A stretch of 56,257 bases of DNA from Candidatus Hebobacterum abditum (GCA_029821875.1 JALGXW010000036.1:1-56257); one strand, 5' to 3'. Positions 30,704-40,804 are shown, numbered from the stretch's first letter. Notes: generated by a model from the letters alone, not told the origin. Numbers and translations are program-made.

Positions 30704-31037
30704 CTGCCGATCTCCTTTCCGAAAGCAGCGCGGAGACGGAGATCGGCTGACGCACCTAACAGTCCCCTCACTCCGACGTCCTACGGCCTTCTGGATTCGC
30801 TTGCCCTTGCGGGCATACTGGCCGACATTATACCCGAACTTGGCCGAAAAGCAAGGGAGATTGAGCCCGCGCTGATAGGGCCTGCCTCGCCAGAGCCTTG
30901 CCTCGGGCGGGAATGCGCCCACACACCTCGCGCCGCCCCTGTGGCCTCCAGCCGCTCTTCGACTGCTCTGTCGGGGCGCGTGACACAGGGACAGCAGGAG
31001 AGCTGCCGTGCAGCGGATCGCGCTCCCGCCCTTGGTG
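30704..31037. other. Cold-shock gene leader and upstream spacer
   Basis: This 334-bp stretch holds the presumed leader (about 117 nt, to near 30820) and the promoter at 30827-30854. Beyond it lies featureless spacer to the stop codon of the upstream membrane-protein gene on the same strand. The open frame upstream of the cold-shock start is continuous but has no cold-shock similarity. Confidence 0.6.
30827..30854 (-). promoter_or_regulatory. Sigma-70-like promoter of the cold-shock gene
   Basis: On the minus strand, TTGCTT (30854-30849) and a perfect TATAAT (30832-30827) are 16 bp apart. Transcription would start near 30820, giving a leader of about 117 nt before the ATG at 30703. Confidence 0.7.
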
Positions 31038-33026
31038 CTACAGCGATCCCCGGGCGAGCACCTGGACGAAGGCCCACACCATTCCGTTGAGCAGGTCGCC
31101 CACGATGAGGCCGACGGCGAAGGGGATGGTGCTGCGATAGAGCCGCAGGCCACCGTACCGCGTCACCACCACCTTCGCCACCCACCCGATGAAGAAGGGG
31201 ATGAACCACCACTGCGCGCCCCAGGTGTTGGAGGCCAGGTAACCGACCGGGTGCAGCGGCCACCACCAGAAGCGCAGCCGCATCACGCCGAGCCCGATGG
31301 TGACGGCCGCGCCAGAGAGCACGCCGATGACGGCGTTGTAGTCGGGCTTGCTCGGGTCGAGGCGCGTGACGATGTAGCTGCCGTCATTGATGGCCATCGG
31401 GCCCAGCCATCCACCGCTGCTGCAGGAGAGGCCGAACCAGCCATAGCGATACATGCCGGTGAGGACGATGACGACACCCGTCACCCAGGCGAAGGCGAAG
31501 CCGAGCAGCACGGCCTTGGCGAGCCGGCGCGAGTCGAGTCGGGCTGAATCGGCGATCTTGAACGCCTCCAGCGCGCTCCCCGGAAAGATCTCGGAGGAGA
31601 CGCTGAAGCCAGGTCGGTAGACCCAGCGCAGAGTGATCATGCCGACAGTCTCGATGGGCCGGAAAGTGCTGTTGCCGAGTTGGATGCCAAGCATGTGGTC
31701 GATATCGCAGGGGAAGCAGATGAAGGCCATGCCGTTCTCGGCGCGCAGCCGGGCCCACACGGCGAAGTAGCCGATGGTGAGTAGCACCAGCAGAAGGCCC
31801 ACCCACACGCGCAGCCCGCTCACCCACAGGAAGTAGACGAGGTAGCCGGTGGCGAGGAGCAGGCCGAGGAAGGCGAAGCGGTAGGTGAGCGGCTCGGCCG
31901 CGTCCGCTCGCCCGGACTGGCGGCTCACGGCGATGCGGGCGGCGCGGCCCAGGTGCTTTCGTGCGACCCACAGCACCCAGAGGGCCAGCGCGAGCACGGC
32001 TCCCGTGCCCTGAAACACGGGAGCCGGGAAGGAGGAGCCGTACCAGTCCTCCGGGCGCTGCGGAGTAGCGCCGGCCGCGATGGCGGCGACCGTCAGCAGC
32101 AGCCGGATGACAGTGAACACCCAGAGCGAAAACGAGAGGTCGGCCGGGATGAGATAGGCGAGCGCGATCATCCACGTCCAGAACACCAGCGTGAGTCCGC
32201 CGAGGCCGGCCAGCGGGCCGACCCGCTGCCAGGGGATGACGTCGTAGAGGAAGAGCGAGATGCTGGGAAGCGCGGGGATCTTGGTCGAGAGGGTGCTGAG
32301 GAAGGCCAGCGAGAACGCGATGAGCGCGCCGAGCCAGAAGACCGGGGCGATGGGGAACCGGCCGGCGCGGCGCCCGCCCCCTTCCGGGTCGCGCACCATC
32401 TCCAATGGGACCGCGGCGAGCGGGAAGGTGAGGCGTTCGTGAGTGACCCACTGGCGCTGGAGGAGGGACATGAGACAGAAGGTGGCGAGAAACACTCCGA
32501 AGGCAAAGGAGGTCCAGGCCGCCAGCGGGCCGAGCCACTCGCCCCATGGCACTGAGGCATGGCCCTGGAAGAAGTTCTCCACCGTGTCGAGGTTGCTCGG
32601 GGACCACCACGTCGGGACGAGGTGGAGGAAGTGTGTCTGCCAGTGCGGCTGTGCCTGCGCGCCGTAGTGGAAAGCGATCACCCGGACGAGCAGCCAGGCG
32701 AGCACCGCGTGGCTGACGGTGGGGACGCCGACCAGCAGCATACAGTAGACGACCAGCAGCTCGCGGCGGGAGAGGCCACGGCGGCGCAGCCAGGGGAGGG
32801 CCATGAGCATGGTGAGGAGGAAGAGGGTGGCCGCCGGCACGACGGCGGGGGCTCCCGAGGCGAACGACCACCCGCCGCCGGCCCAGCTCTTGCCCCAGGC
32901 CATTTCCACATAGAAGCTGAGGACGCCGATCAGCAGCAGCAGGACCAGCGCGACAATCACCGCGCGGCGAGTCACCCCGCCGCGCCGTTCCCCCCGATCG
33001 CCGCCTTCATGAGGAGTGAGCTGCAT
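31038..33026 (-). CDS. DUF6784/DUF6785-type polytopic membrane protein, copy 2
   Basis: The 662-residue protein has a short polar N-terminus, then a dozen or more membrane helices. It carries the shared blocks [27 protein letters not shown] and R-Y-G-G-L-R-L-Y, and ends in [10 protein letters not shown] chose the ATG at 33026, where the N-terminal length matches the copy at 40.9-42.9 kb; an open frame continues upstream to 33179 without similarity. No clear Shine-Dalgarno is seen. It is closest to the copy at 40.9-42.9 kb. Membrane transport or polymer export is possible; function is unknown. Confidence 0.7.
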   Translation of the reverse strand: MQLTPHEGGDRGERRGGVTRRAVIVALVLLLLIGVLSFYVEMAWGKSWAGGGWSFASGAPAVVPAATLFLLTMLMALPWLRRRGLSRRELLVVYCMLLVGVPTVSHAVLAWLLVRVIAFHYGAQAQPHWQTHFLHLVPTWWSPSNLDTVENFFQGHASVPWGEWLGPLAAWTSFAFGVFLATFCLMSLLQRQWVTHERLTFPLAAVPLEMVRDPEGGGRRAGRFPIAPVFWLGALIAFSLAFLSTLSTKIPALPSISLFLYDVIPWQRVGPLAGLGGLTLVFWTWMIALAYLIPADLSFSLWVFTVIRLLLTVAAIAAGATPQRPEDWYGSSFPAPVFQGTGAVLALALWVLWVARKHLGRAARIAVSRQSGRADAAEPLTYRFAFLGLLLATGYLVYFLWVSGLRVWVGLLLVLLTIGYFAVWARLRAENGMAFICFPCDIDHMLGIQLGNSTFRPIETVGMITLRWVYRPGFSVSSEIFPGSALEAFKIADSARLDSRRLAKAVLLGFAFAWVTGVVIVLTGMYRYGWFGLSCSSGGWLGPMAINDGSYIVTRLDPSKPDYNAVIGVLSGAAVTIGLGVMRLRFWWWPLHPVGYLASNTWGAQWWFIPFFIGWVAKVVVTRYGGLRLYRSTIPFAVGLIVGDLLNGMVWAFVQVLARGSL

Positions 33027-33186
33027 CGAGGCCCGTCGTGGACGCCAAGCAGAATCGCAAGCCGCCCGGGGTCCAGCCATTCTGTCGCGAAGTTGAGTTC
33101 GTAGGACAGGAGCTTGCCTCCTGCCCGCAAGGCGTGCCCTCCGGCTCCGCTCAGGGCCAGTAGCAGACTGCCGAGACAACTAAGCA

Positions 33187-33214
33187 CGCGGGGCGGGAAA
33201 AACGCCGCCCCGCG
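33187..33214 (-). terminator. GC-rich hairpin after the metallo-hydrolase gene
   Basis: A perfect 10-bp stem, cgcggggcgg (33187-33196) with ccgccccgcg (33205-33214), has an 8-nt loop containing five A. It lies 51 nt after the stop of the leftward metallo-beta-lactamase-fold gene. In the RNA the T-run falls in the loop rather than after the stem, so termination is inferred from position and stability. Confidence 0.5.
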
Positions 33215-33265
33215 CGATGCAGTGACGATCGTCGGCAGCCCGACAAGTCGGAGGCCTGCTCGACC

Positions 33266-34027
33266 CTACTCCATTTGCCGGATGCGCACCTCGATGTCGG
33301 CCTCGTCCGCGAGGAGCTGCACGAGCTCGGCCGTGTCGGTCTTCCCGAAGTGATATGGATAGAGCACCTTCGGCCGAAAGGCCCGCGCCGCCGCCGCCAG
33401 CATCTCCGGTGTCATCGTGTAGGGCAGGTTCATCGGCAGGAAGGCGATGTCGATGTCCTTGAGGGCCTTCATCTCCGCGATGTTCTCGGTGTCGCCCGCG
33501 ACGTAGACCCGCGTGTCGCTGAACGTAATGACATACCCGTTGCCCTCGCCCTGCGGATGGAAGGGCTGGCCCGGGCTGCGCATGTGAACGATGTTGTAGG
33601 CCGGCACGGCTTCGATCTTCAGCCCGGCCACAGTCTCCACGTCGCCGTTGGCCATCACGGTCGCGCCAGGGACCGCTTCGGCACACTTCTGCGTCAGAAC
33701 AACAATCGTCCCCTCCTGGCGCACGGCGGCTATGGCGGCGGGATCGAGATGGTCGCCGTGGTCGTGGGTGACCAGGATCAGGTCGGCTTTTGGCATCCCG
33801 CTGTAGTCGGCTTCGCGCGATACTGGATCCACATGGATGACTGTATCCCCAAACGTGAACATCAGCGTGCCATGCCCCACAAACGTGATCTTCAACTCCC
33901 CCTCCGAGGTCGTGAAGGTATCGGTCTCGAACATGGCCGTCCTCTCATTCGCATGATCGGCGCCCGCCGCGCTCACCAGCGCGACCAGTAGCGCCGCACA
34001 CACACCCACCAATCTCATTGCGCTCAT
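33266..34027 (-). CDS. Secreted metallo-beta-lactamase-fold hydrolase
   Basis: The 253-residue protein has a signal peptide (M-S-A-M-R-L-V-G-V-C-A-A-L-L-V-A, cleavage near A-G-A). A metallo-beta-lactamase fold follows, with the metal motif T-H88-D-H90-G-D92-H93, then V-A-G-D-T and a late P-Y-H. The compact layout resembles the UPF0173 group, which is normally cytoplasmic, so export is a difference. GGGGAGA precedes the chosen ATG; upstream in-frame starts would bury the signal peptide. It is a predicted two-zinc hydrolase. The substrate is not readable. Confidence 0.8.
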   Translation of the reverse strand: MSAMRLVGVCAALLVALVSAAGADHANERTAMFETDTFTTSEGELKITFVGHGTLMFTFGDTVIHVDPVSREADYSGMPKADLILVTHDHGDHLDPAAIAAVRQEGTIVVLTQKCAEAVPGATVMANGDVETVAGLKIEAVPAYNIVHMRSPGQPFHPQGEGNGYVITFSDTRVYVAGDTENIAEMKALKDIDIAFLPMNLPYTMTPEMLAAAARAFRPKVLYPYHFGKTDTAELVQLLADEADIEVRIRQME

Positions 34028-34201
34028 CGTCTCTCCCCCTGGCGGTGCGTTCTCCGATGCGGGTACTTTTCCTGTCGCCACCGGCGCGCCTTCCCCACCA
34101 CGCAGGAGAAGCACGCGGTCGGCCGCGGTCGCGTTCGCTTAGGAAACGACCTCACTGTGAGCAGCGGGATTGGAGGATGCGCCGCGCTGCTCGCCGCGGG
34201 T

Positions 34202-35026
34202 CTAGCGCTGGTCGTGGAGGGGCTCGCGCTCCCTCTTCACCGAGTCATAGGCGGCGGCCAGCGCCGCGATGCCGATGGGCACCGTGACGACGACGCCAAT
34301 GTACATGCACATCACGCCGGCTTCCATCACCACCATCACCAGCAGCGTGTACACCAGCATCAGCCAGAGGCGGTCGCGCATCACGCCCCAGGCAAACGAG
34401 AGCGCCTCCATCCCACCTCTCCCCGTGTCCACGATCCGGAACAGCGCCAGCCATAGGAGACTGACAATCCCCACCGCGATCGGAATCCCTACGAGTATGA
34501 ACATCAGAGGCAGGCAGAGAAGGACCACCGACCAGAGCGTCCCGCTCACCCACGTGCATGCCCACCAGTTGCGGAAGCCGGCCCACACCTTGTCGGGCGA
34601 CAACCTGCCGGTCCGAATCCCCTCCAGGAAGCATGCATACACCCCTGCCTGAAGCGCAGGAACTGCCACGGACATGCCCACCACGAGGAGCGCCAGGATC
34701 GCGCCCAGGAGTAGCGCGAGCGCTCTCGGCGCGTCGGTTCCCGCATCGGCCAATATCGCCACGCCAAACGTGCCGAAGTAGCCGAAGACAACAAAGACTA
34801 TCACGGGAACGACCCACAGCAGCGAGACCCCGATGGCCATCGGCAGGTCGCGGAGGAAGAGCGCCCAACCGGCCTTCACCCACTCCGTAATGTCCCACTC
34901 CGGCGCGGCCGGCGTCAGCGGCCTCCCACACTGCGGGCAGTACCGCGCCGACGCGTCCGAAAGGTGGCCGCAGGCCGGGCGCGGGTCTCCCATGGCTGGC
35001 TGTTGAGGCCCGGATTCGTCCGTCAT
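34202..35026 (-). CDS. Zinc-ribbon integral membrane protein
   Basis: The 274-residue product starts with a short zinc-ribbon-like segment (C-G-H, then C-P-Q-C-G-R-P-L, residues about 19-40). Several membrane helices follow (residues about 60-260), with glycine- and valine-rich helices like those of the YciC/DUF975 or glycerophosphodiester-phosphodiesterase membrane families. AGGGGA lies about 8 nt before the ATG. I cannot assign a function. The helix packing suggests a small transport or membrane-homeostasis protein. Confidence 0.6.
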   Translation of the reverse strand: MTDESGPQQPAMGDPRPACGHLSDASARYCPQCGRPLTPAAPEWDITEWVKAGWALFLRDLPMAIGVSLLWVVPVIVFVVFGYFGTFGVAILADAGTDAPRALALLLGAILALLVVGMSVAVPALQAGVYACFLEGIRTGRLSPDKVWAGFRNWWACTWVSGTLWSVVLLCLPLMFILVGIPIAVGIVSLLWLALFRIVDTGRGGMEALSFAWGVMRDRLWLMLVYTLLVMVVMEAGVMCMYIGVVVTVPIGIAALAAAYDSVKREREPLHDQR

Positions 35027-35135
35027 CGGAGCTGTCCCCTCCTGCGCGTACTGCGCGGAGGCGGCGCGGCGCGCCACCCCGCCTCCGGGTGGACACCGGA
35101 CCGCGCCCGCCCGACTTCTCTTGCCTCGCCTCCGC

Positions 35136-35876
35136 TTACAATTTCAACAGGAGCAAGTACTGCCTGGCGGCGTCGTCTTCGGAAAGGTCGGCGAAGGGCT
35201 CCCACATCGCTTTGATCGCCTCGCCGTGGTGGCCCTGGCGTTGACTGATGACTCCCTCCTTGAAGCTCTCGTTGCATCTCTCGCTCGTCACCTCAAACCC
35301 CAGTCTCAGGTACGAGTCCACGCCCAGGCACCCGATCCACGACATGAGAGGCGGTATGCTGCGGCTCGCGCTGGAATGGATCTCCTCCCATCCCTCCGCT
35401 CGCGCCCATTCGATCAGCGTCTTCAGCATCCCGGTAGCGATCCCCCGGCCGCGGTAGGCCGACGTCCCGGCTTCGGCCGCCTCCTCGTGACCGTCGGCCA
35501 CCTGATAGCAGAAGGTGCGCAGCGCCTTGGGCGAGAGCGACTCCTTCGGCACCAGCGACTCCGTATCGACGGCGGCGATCGCCCGCACCTGCGGGACCTG
35601 CTGGAGACACGGGTCCTCGTTGAGCTCTTCGAAGACGGGCTTTGGGTAGAATCGCACTTTGCCGACCACCTTGTCTCCGTCGATGGCCAGCACCGCGCAG
35701 GAGCCATACACACGGCAGAGAGCGCCGAGGAACTTCGCCACCGACCCCGGCGCCACGCCGGCCTCCGACTCGATGCCGACAGGCGCGTCGCCCCGCAGCT
35801 CCTCCATAGCGACGGGCCCGCCATGCACACACCAACAAAGGAGACTCGTCTCGTCCATCATTCGATACTCGATCAT
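35136..35876 (-). CDS. GNAT-family N-acetyltransferase
   Basis: The 246-residue protein has a GNAT fold with the acetyl-CoA motif A segment R-G-R-G-I-A-T-G (142-149) followed by a helix (M-L-K-T-L-I-E-W-A). An upstream beta-strand region contains A-V-L-A-I-D-G-D-K-V-V-G-K-V. GGAGGAG sits about 6 nt before the ATG at 35876, the start I prefer over a longer frame from 35933. The acceptor could be a protein, amine or antibiotic and is unknown. Confidence 0.75.
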   Translation of the reverse strand: MIEYRMMDETSLLCWCVHGGPVAMEELRGDAPVGIESEAGVAPGSVAKFLGALCRVYGSCAVLAIDGDKVVGKVRFYPKPVFEELNEDPCLQQVPQVRAIAAVDTESLVPKESLSPKALRTFCYQVADGHEEAAEAGTSAYRGRGIATGMLKTLIEWARAEGWEEIHSSASRSIPPLMSWIGCLGVDSYLRLGFEVTSERCNESFKEGVISQRQGHHGEAIKAMWEPFADLSEDDAARQYLLLLKL

Positions 35877-36484
35877 CTCGTCTCCTCCGTGTCTGTTGGG
35901 AGCGCGGGGCCCCGCCTCGGACCTCCATCCCATGGTGCCCTCGCGCCTCTCCTCGTTGTTTCGGCATCAGGGCGGCCGCAGCATCCTGGGGGATGCGAGG
36001 GCATCCGCGGGGCGGGGGCCGTCCGAGCCGCCTTCACGGATCAGTCTCCGCGCCGGCGCCTAGGCAAACTCGAAGCTGAACGCGCGGGCAGCTCGAAGCT
36101 CAAAGACGAGCTGTACTTCCTTTCCCACCAGAGCGCGGAGGTTCCCTTTCTTCCAGCGGCAGGGACCGGAGAGAACATCTGCTTGGATTGGCACGGCCTG
36201 ATCGAGGGAGAGCGGGCCTGAGCCTCCTCCGGATTCGAAGACGCCCACCCGCAGCTGACCGCCGCGTGCATCGGCGTTGACCCGGAGATCTGCGGAGGCC
36301 ACTTTCACCGGGCGTGTCACCACGACACCGGGCACGCCGTCCGAGGAGGGATGGAAGGCCGCGAATCCGTCGGGCCGCAGCCGGGCGAGGCACAAGAACC
36401 CATCGCGCCAGCCGGTATGCGGGCCGTTGCTGCCGCCATAGTAGAGGCGGATTTCGTCGTCCTCGAAGACGGGCGCGGCGGCGT

Positions 36485-36558
36485 AGGCGCAGCCGCTGTC
36501 CGGCGCGCCCGCCGGGCCCCGAGGCGCAGCCGCTGTCCGGCGCGCCCGCCGGGCCCCG
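36485..36558. repeat. Exact 37-bp tandem duplication causing a frameshift
   Basis: Copies occupy 36485-36521 and 36522-36558 and are identical, from aggcgcagcc to gggccccg. As 37 is not divisible by three, one extra copy shifts the frame of the surrounding gene. Both copies are GC-rich. Confidence 0.9.
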
Positions 36559-36709
36559 CGCGATGACGGGCGACCCCGCGTCTATGCGTTCCCAACGGAC
36601 CGTGTCAGGGCTCCAGGCCAGTTCGATCTGAACCGTGTCGGTGGGCACATGGAAGATGGCGACCAGCCCAAGGAAGACGCCTCCGTGCTCGAAGATCGGC
36701 ATGGAGTAG

Positions 36710-36799
36710 GTCTGGCTCTCCGGGCTGCGCGGGTCGGCGCGCATCACCTCCACGGTCTGGCTCTCCGGGCTGCGCGGGTCGGCGCGCATCACCTCCACG
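36710..36799. repeat. Exact 45-bp tandem duplication
   Basis: Two identical copies at 36710-36754 and 36755-36799 encode a 15-residue direct repeat in frame. A second tandem repeat occurs 150-310 bp away in the same gene, which is unusual for otherwise non-repetitive coding sequence. Confidence 0.9.
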
Positions 36800-37499
36800 G
36801 CTTTGCTCCAGTTCATGAAGTCGGAACTCTCGGTGCGGGCCACCAGACGCTGCCCCGAGCGGCGGTCCCACAGCCGGGTGATGCCCACGTACTTGCCGAG
36901 GGAGGAGACCCAGATGGCGTTGTTGTGCGTGTCGCCCTCGGCCTCGATTTCAGCAAAACGAACCGCTTCGCTCCATCGCTTTCCGTCGGGCGAGAACGCC
37001 CCGGAGATGTCGCGGTCTGCATAGAACATCTTGTAGCGACGGCCGGCCTCGGTGTCGCGCGGATCGAAGCAGACACCGGCCCCGTGCGGCCCGCGCGCCA
37101 CCAGGTTGCTGTTCTTCGAGCCTTCGAACTCCATCAGACCGAGGTCCGGCTTGGTCCACGTGATCCCATCGCGCGACTCCGCGTAGCACACGCCCATCTC
37201 GCGTCTTTCGGGAGCATACGTGGTCTTCGACCTGTCGGCGACGGGTGTGCTGCTCACGGCATCGTCGACGATGAACGGGCTATACCAGCACTGATAGAGC
37301 CCACTCGAGGGGTCGCGCCGAACGTTGGGATAGAGGTTGTCGTAGCGGACCTCCCAGGGCTGGTCCTCTCCGAACAGAGGATTGCGGACGTCCTTCTCCG
37401 CCTGGCAGACTCGGAGCGTGGCGTTCTCCACGCGCGCGACAAGCCGCCGATCGAGGAGAAGATAGCGGCCCCTCTGCCTGGCCGGCGATCCCATCGCCC

Positions 37500-38411
37500 T
37501 CACACCTCCACCCACTCCCTCTCCGCGACGGCGAGTTGTTGGGTGGCGATTTGGTGCTGCGCGGCGGGGTGGCCGAAGCACTCGGAGGCCGGGATCTCCG
37601 GGAAGAGGTCCTCCCCCACTCCCTCCCGCAGGAAGAAGGCGTTGAAGCAGAGCCGCTCGCACCCGACCAGCCGATAGCCCTTGCGCCGGCCGAGCTTCAC
37701 GAAGGCGGGCAGCGACGCGCCCGCATAGTCGAGCCCGCCGCCGACGTGCTCGCCCACGAAGTCCGGCCGGTAGGGAACTGTGACCGCGCGCTCCGCGCCC
37801 CAGACCGTGCGATACTCCAGCACCACCACCCGCGGGGAGATGCAGTCCAGGGCCTCCCACACCCAGTAGTCATTGCCATCGATATCGAGGGAGAGCAGGT
37901 CGATCTCGCCGCGGAAGCCCGCGCCCCCGACCACCTCGTTGACATTCTCCTTCTTCAGCCAGGCGTGGACGAAGGCCGGCGGGTGGCCCGCGGTATTCGG
38001 ATGCTCGCAGTAGAAGCGGCGGCCCTCCGCCACCTCCGCCTGGGAGCCGTCCACCAGCAGCCCTGCCCAGCCGTGGTTGATGATGAGGTTGGCCGTGTTG
38101 CAGCTCGTGCCATTGCTCGCGCCCAGCTCCACTGATCGCTTGTTGGTGGTCCCGAGCACGGAGAAGAGGAAGAGCAGGAGGCCGTCCTCGCCGTTCTGGG
38201 AGAAGGCGCGGAAGTGCACGTCTTCAAAGCTCGGCAGCGGGGCGCGCTCGTGGAGCAGGTGGCGGTAGTGCAGCGCCAGGAGGACCTGAGTCGCCTGGTC
38301 AACAGCCGAGATCTCGTCGAGCTTCCGAGGATCGAGGAAGCCGAACATATGCCGCCCGAGTCTTCCGAGGAACCTGCTCGCCGATTGCTTGATAGCGGAT
38401 TTCCAGCTCAT
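37500..38411 (-). CDS. FkbM-like SAM-dependent methyltransferase
   Basis: The 303-residue protein resembles FkbM-type methyltransferases, which O-methylate sugars or natural products. The order S-Q-N-G-E-D-G (71-77), V-E-L-G-A-S-N-G (94-101; SAM-binding loop) and D-L-L-S-L-D-I-D-G-N-D (about 171-181) is characteristic. It precedes the damaged propeller gene with a 5-nt gap, so both were probably co-transcribed. No signal peptide is present. Modification of an exported glycan is a reasonable inference. GAGGA lies just before the ATG. Confidence 0.75.
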   Translation of the reverse strand: MSWKSAIKQSASRFLGRLGRHMFGFLDPRKLDEISAVDQATQVLLALHYRHLLHERAPLPSFEDVHFRAFSQNGEDGLLLFLFSVLGTTNKRSVELGASNGTSCNTANLIINHGWAGLLVDGSQAEVAEGRRFYCEHPNTAGHPPAFVHAWLKKENVNEVVGGAGFRGEIDLLSLDIDGNDYWVWEALDCISPRVVVLEYRTVWGAERAVTVPYRPDFVGEHVGGGLDYAGASLPAFVKLGRRKGYRLVGCERLCFNAFFLREGVGEDLFPEIPASECFGHPAAQHQIATQQLAVAEREWVEV

Positions 38412-38557
38412 AGGTTCCTCACGCCTCCATTCCGGCAGGAGATAGACGACGCCCTCTCCGGCGCGCTCCGCCCGAGCTGCGCCGAGGGCCCTCCCAGCGC
38501 CGTCTCACTGTCTGACTGCTGCCCGGGCCGCTGTGCAGCCAAGATGTCGGCAATCCC

Positions 38558-40003
38558 TCAGCCGCCCCGGAGCCAGCCACCCTCAGGCGGCTCGGCTGGG
38601 TCCAGGGTCGCCTCCCAGTCGGCGAGCAGCCTCCGGTGTGCTTCGAGGACATCCGCGTGTTGCGAATCCGCGGCGAGATTGTTCATCTCCCAGGGATCGT
38701 TCGTCATGTCGAAGAGCTGCTCGACAGGGTCGCCCTTGTAGGTGATGTACTTGAACTGTGGTGTGCGGATCATTCGCCCCGCGATGAAGCACTCGGCTGC
38801 GATGAACTCCCGCCATTCGTCCGCGCGCCCTTCCAGCAGCGGCCGTAGACTGCGCCCGCGCTGGTCGGGCGGCGGCTCGATGCCCGCGAAGTCGCAGACC
38901 GTCGGCACTAGATCTACCCCCGACACGAGATGCGTGGTGTCCTGCTGATTCTCCGGCAGGCGGCCGGGGCAAGAGTAGATCAGCGGCACCCTGACGATCT
39001 CGTCGTACAGATACTCCTTCGCTATCCTCCGGTGACGGCCGTGCCCATCGCCATGGTCGGAAGCGAAGATGATGATGGTGTTGTCGGCGTAGCCCGAGTC
39101 CTCCAGCGCGTCCAGCATGTGCCCCACGACCGCGTCGACCATCTCTATGTCGCGGTAGTACGACCAGATGTAGTAGCGCCAAGTCTCCTCAGACCATTCC
39201 GCGATACGTGCCTTTCGCTTGACGCTCATCCGATGGGAGCCCTGCTGCTTTGCGAGTTCCGGCTCCGCCATGTCGTAGGTGAAGTTGGGCGGCAAAGGCG
39301 GGAGCCTGTCTATGATCTCGGGATAGGGCTGATTCGCAGGCGGCTTGGCGTGTGGCCCGGCCCAGTAGCAGCAGTCGTGGGGCTGCAGCAGGCCAACGAC
39401 GAGGAAGAAGGGGTCGCTGCTCGTGCGATTCCGCAGATAGGCCTCGGCAGCTCGGACCACCGACTCATCGGCGTACTCGCCGGACCAGTGCTCCCCGTAG
39501 ACGATGTCGAAGCTGTTCGGCAGCCATCTGCCCGGCACGTGCCACTTTCCGGAGTGCACGGTCTCATATCCGCGGTCGCGCAGCCACCGGCCCAGGTCGG
39601 GCAAGTCTTTCTTGATCGGCGTGTTGTTGAAAACGACCGCGTGCTCGGACGACATGCGGCCGGTGAACCAGCTCGCGCGGGCCGGGCAGCAGATGGGGTC
39701 GGCGCAGTGCGACTCGCGAAATGACACTCCCTGTCGGGCGAGGCGGTCGATGTTGGGTGTGTGTACGTGAGTGCTGCCGTGCGCCCCAATCGGCTCCATG
39801 CTCAGTTGGTCCACGTTGATGAACAGGATGTTCGGCCGCACCGGCTTCACGTGGGCCCCGGGCCGAACTCCGGCGGGGGCCGTCGAGTCGCAGGCCATTC
39901 CACTCGCCGCCAATCCCGCGGCGCCCGCCGCGCCGACGCGGAGGAAGTCGCGCCTCGTGAAGCCCTTCGGCTTGGATTGCTTCTTACTCGCAGGCCGTGC
40001 CAT
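38558..40003 (-). CDS. Tat-exported sulfatase
   Basis: The 481-residue protein has a Tat signal (T-R-R-D-F-L followed by an alanine-rich stretch, residues 16-35) and the type I sulfatase signature. C105 in C-C-P-A-R fits the C-x-P-x-R formylglycine motif. Metal ligands are seen in N-V-D and S-D-H-G-D. G-K-W-H-V-P-G is a typical active-site segment. It should remove sulfate from carbohydrate or aryl esters outside the membrane after its cysteine is matured by a formylglycine-generating enzyme (none seen here). A gene of unknown function starts upstream, 6 nt away, and is probably co-transcribed. Confidence 0.9.
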   Translation of the reverse strand: MARPASKKQSKPKGFTRRDFLRVGAAGAAGLAASGMACDSTAPAGVRPGAHVKPVRPNILFINVDQLSMEPIGAHGSTHVHTPNIDRLARQGVSFRESHCADPICCPARASWFTGRMSSEHAVVFNNTPIKKDLPDLGRWLRDRGYETVHSGKWHVPGRWLPNSFDIVYGEHWSGEYADESVVRAAEAYLRNRTSSDPFFLVVGLLQPHDCCYWAGPHAKPPANQPYPEIIDRLPPLPPNFTYDMAEPELAKQQGSHRMSVKRKARIAEWSEETWRYYIWSYYRDIEMVDAVVGHMLDALEDSGYADNTIIIFASDHGDGHGRHRRIAKEYLYDEIVRVPLIYSCPGRLPENQQDTTHLVSGVDLVPTVCDFAGIEPPPDQRGRSLRPLLEGRADEWREFIAAECFIAGRMIRTPQFKYITYKGDPVEQLFDMTNDPWEMNNLAADSQHADVLEAHRRLLADWEATLDPAEPPEGGWLRGG

Positions 40004-40009
40004 GGTTCC

Positions 40010-40804
40010 TCAGTCCGCCTCCGCGGTCGGCGCGACTGCACCCCGCCAGATGTAGGCTCGCATCTTGCCCAGCACCAGCAGCAATCGGCCCTGCTCGTCG
40101 AGCCAGTAGTGGGTGGGAGAGATCCCCGCGCCCAACTGCCGGAATCCGTACAGGTGGAGCGGTCCCGCGGCCGTTTCCACCACCGTCTCGTCTACGGGAG
40201 CGAGACTCTGCTTCTCCCGGCGCAGGCGGAGGTCTTCGAGCATGTCGAATTCCACGTCGGGAGCTGCATCTCGCGCAAGGCGCTGAAGCGCGTCGAACAG
40301 AGACCAGTTGCTGGTGACGTGGTCGGCGACTCCGAACGTGCGACGACCTCCCTCGAACGTAAGCTCGACCGTCCTGTTGTTGAGCGCGCCAGACTCGCGC
40401 ATTTCCGACAACGGCACCGGACTCCCATCCTCTGCGGCCAACGCCACAGACTCCAGCTCCCACGAGCTGGGAGTGGCCAGCGCATCGGCCGAGCACGTGA
40501 TGTTGGCCGTGGTCCGCTGGGTGCGGGTCGGCACCCAGTCGAGGAAGGTCACCTCGGATACGACCTCGAGCGTGACCTCCTTGCCGCCCCGCGACGGTCG
40601 GCGGTTGAGGCCCAGCACGCCCTTCTGCTTCTCGCTCCACGCGCTTCCGGTTACATCGAGGTGTGCGTAGATGGGGTAGACGACATAGGTGTGCTCCCAC
40701 TCCCCCTCTGGGTCGAACGGCCCCTCGGGGGGAGAGAAGCCGCGCAAGTACTCCAGGTACAGGTCCAGGGACCAGTGCGGCCTTGCCGCGTCGAGATCGT
40801 CCAT
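40010..40804 (-). CDS. Conserved-looking protein of unknown function in the sulfatase operon
   Basis: The 264-residue protein is soluble and beta-rich (E-V-T-L-E-V-V-S-E-V-T-F, V-E-L-T-F-E-G-G). I recognise no motif or family. Its stop is 6 nt before the sulfatase ATG, so the two are very likely co-transcribed and may act together. The ATG at 40804 is preferred because GAGG lies about 9 nt upstream; an earlier in-frame start at 40837 adds 11 residues without support. No signal peptide is seen. Confidence 0.6.
   Translation of the reverse strand: MDDLDAARPHWSLDLYLEYLRGFSPPEGPFDPEGEWEHTYVVYPIYAHLDVTGSAWSEKQKGVLGLNRRPSRGGKEVTLEVVSEVTFLDWVPTRTQRTTANITCSADALATPSSWELESVALAAEDGSPVPLSEMRESGALNNRTVELTFEGGRRTFGVADHVTSNWSLFDALQRLARDAAPDVEFDMLEDLRLRREKQSLAPVDETVVETAAGPLHLYGFRQLGAGISPTHYWLDEQGRLLLVLGKMRAYIWRGAVAPTAEAD

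Larger units (their letters stand above)
36060..37494 (-). pseudogene. GH32/43-like beta-propeller protein, frameshifted by a 37-bp duplication
   Basis: Read from the ATG at 37494 (GGAGG upstream), the gene encodes a five-bladed-propeller-like protein with repeated D-G-x-x-W motifs (E-S-R-D-G-I-T-W, F-S-P-D-G-K-R-W). These resemble GH32/GH43/arabinanase-like enzymes that hydrolyse sugar polymers. The frame is lost at an exact 37-bp tandem duplication (36485-36558). Removing one copy restores a single frame of 465 codons to the stop at 36060. An in-frame 45-bp duplication (36710-36799) repeats 15 residues, V-E-V-M-R-A-D-P-R-S-P-E-S-Q-T. It starts 5 nt after an FkbM-like gene. It may be truly inactive, or an assembly or slippage error. 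Confidence 0.65.
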
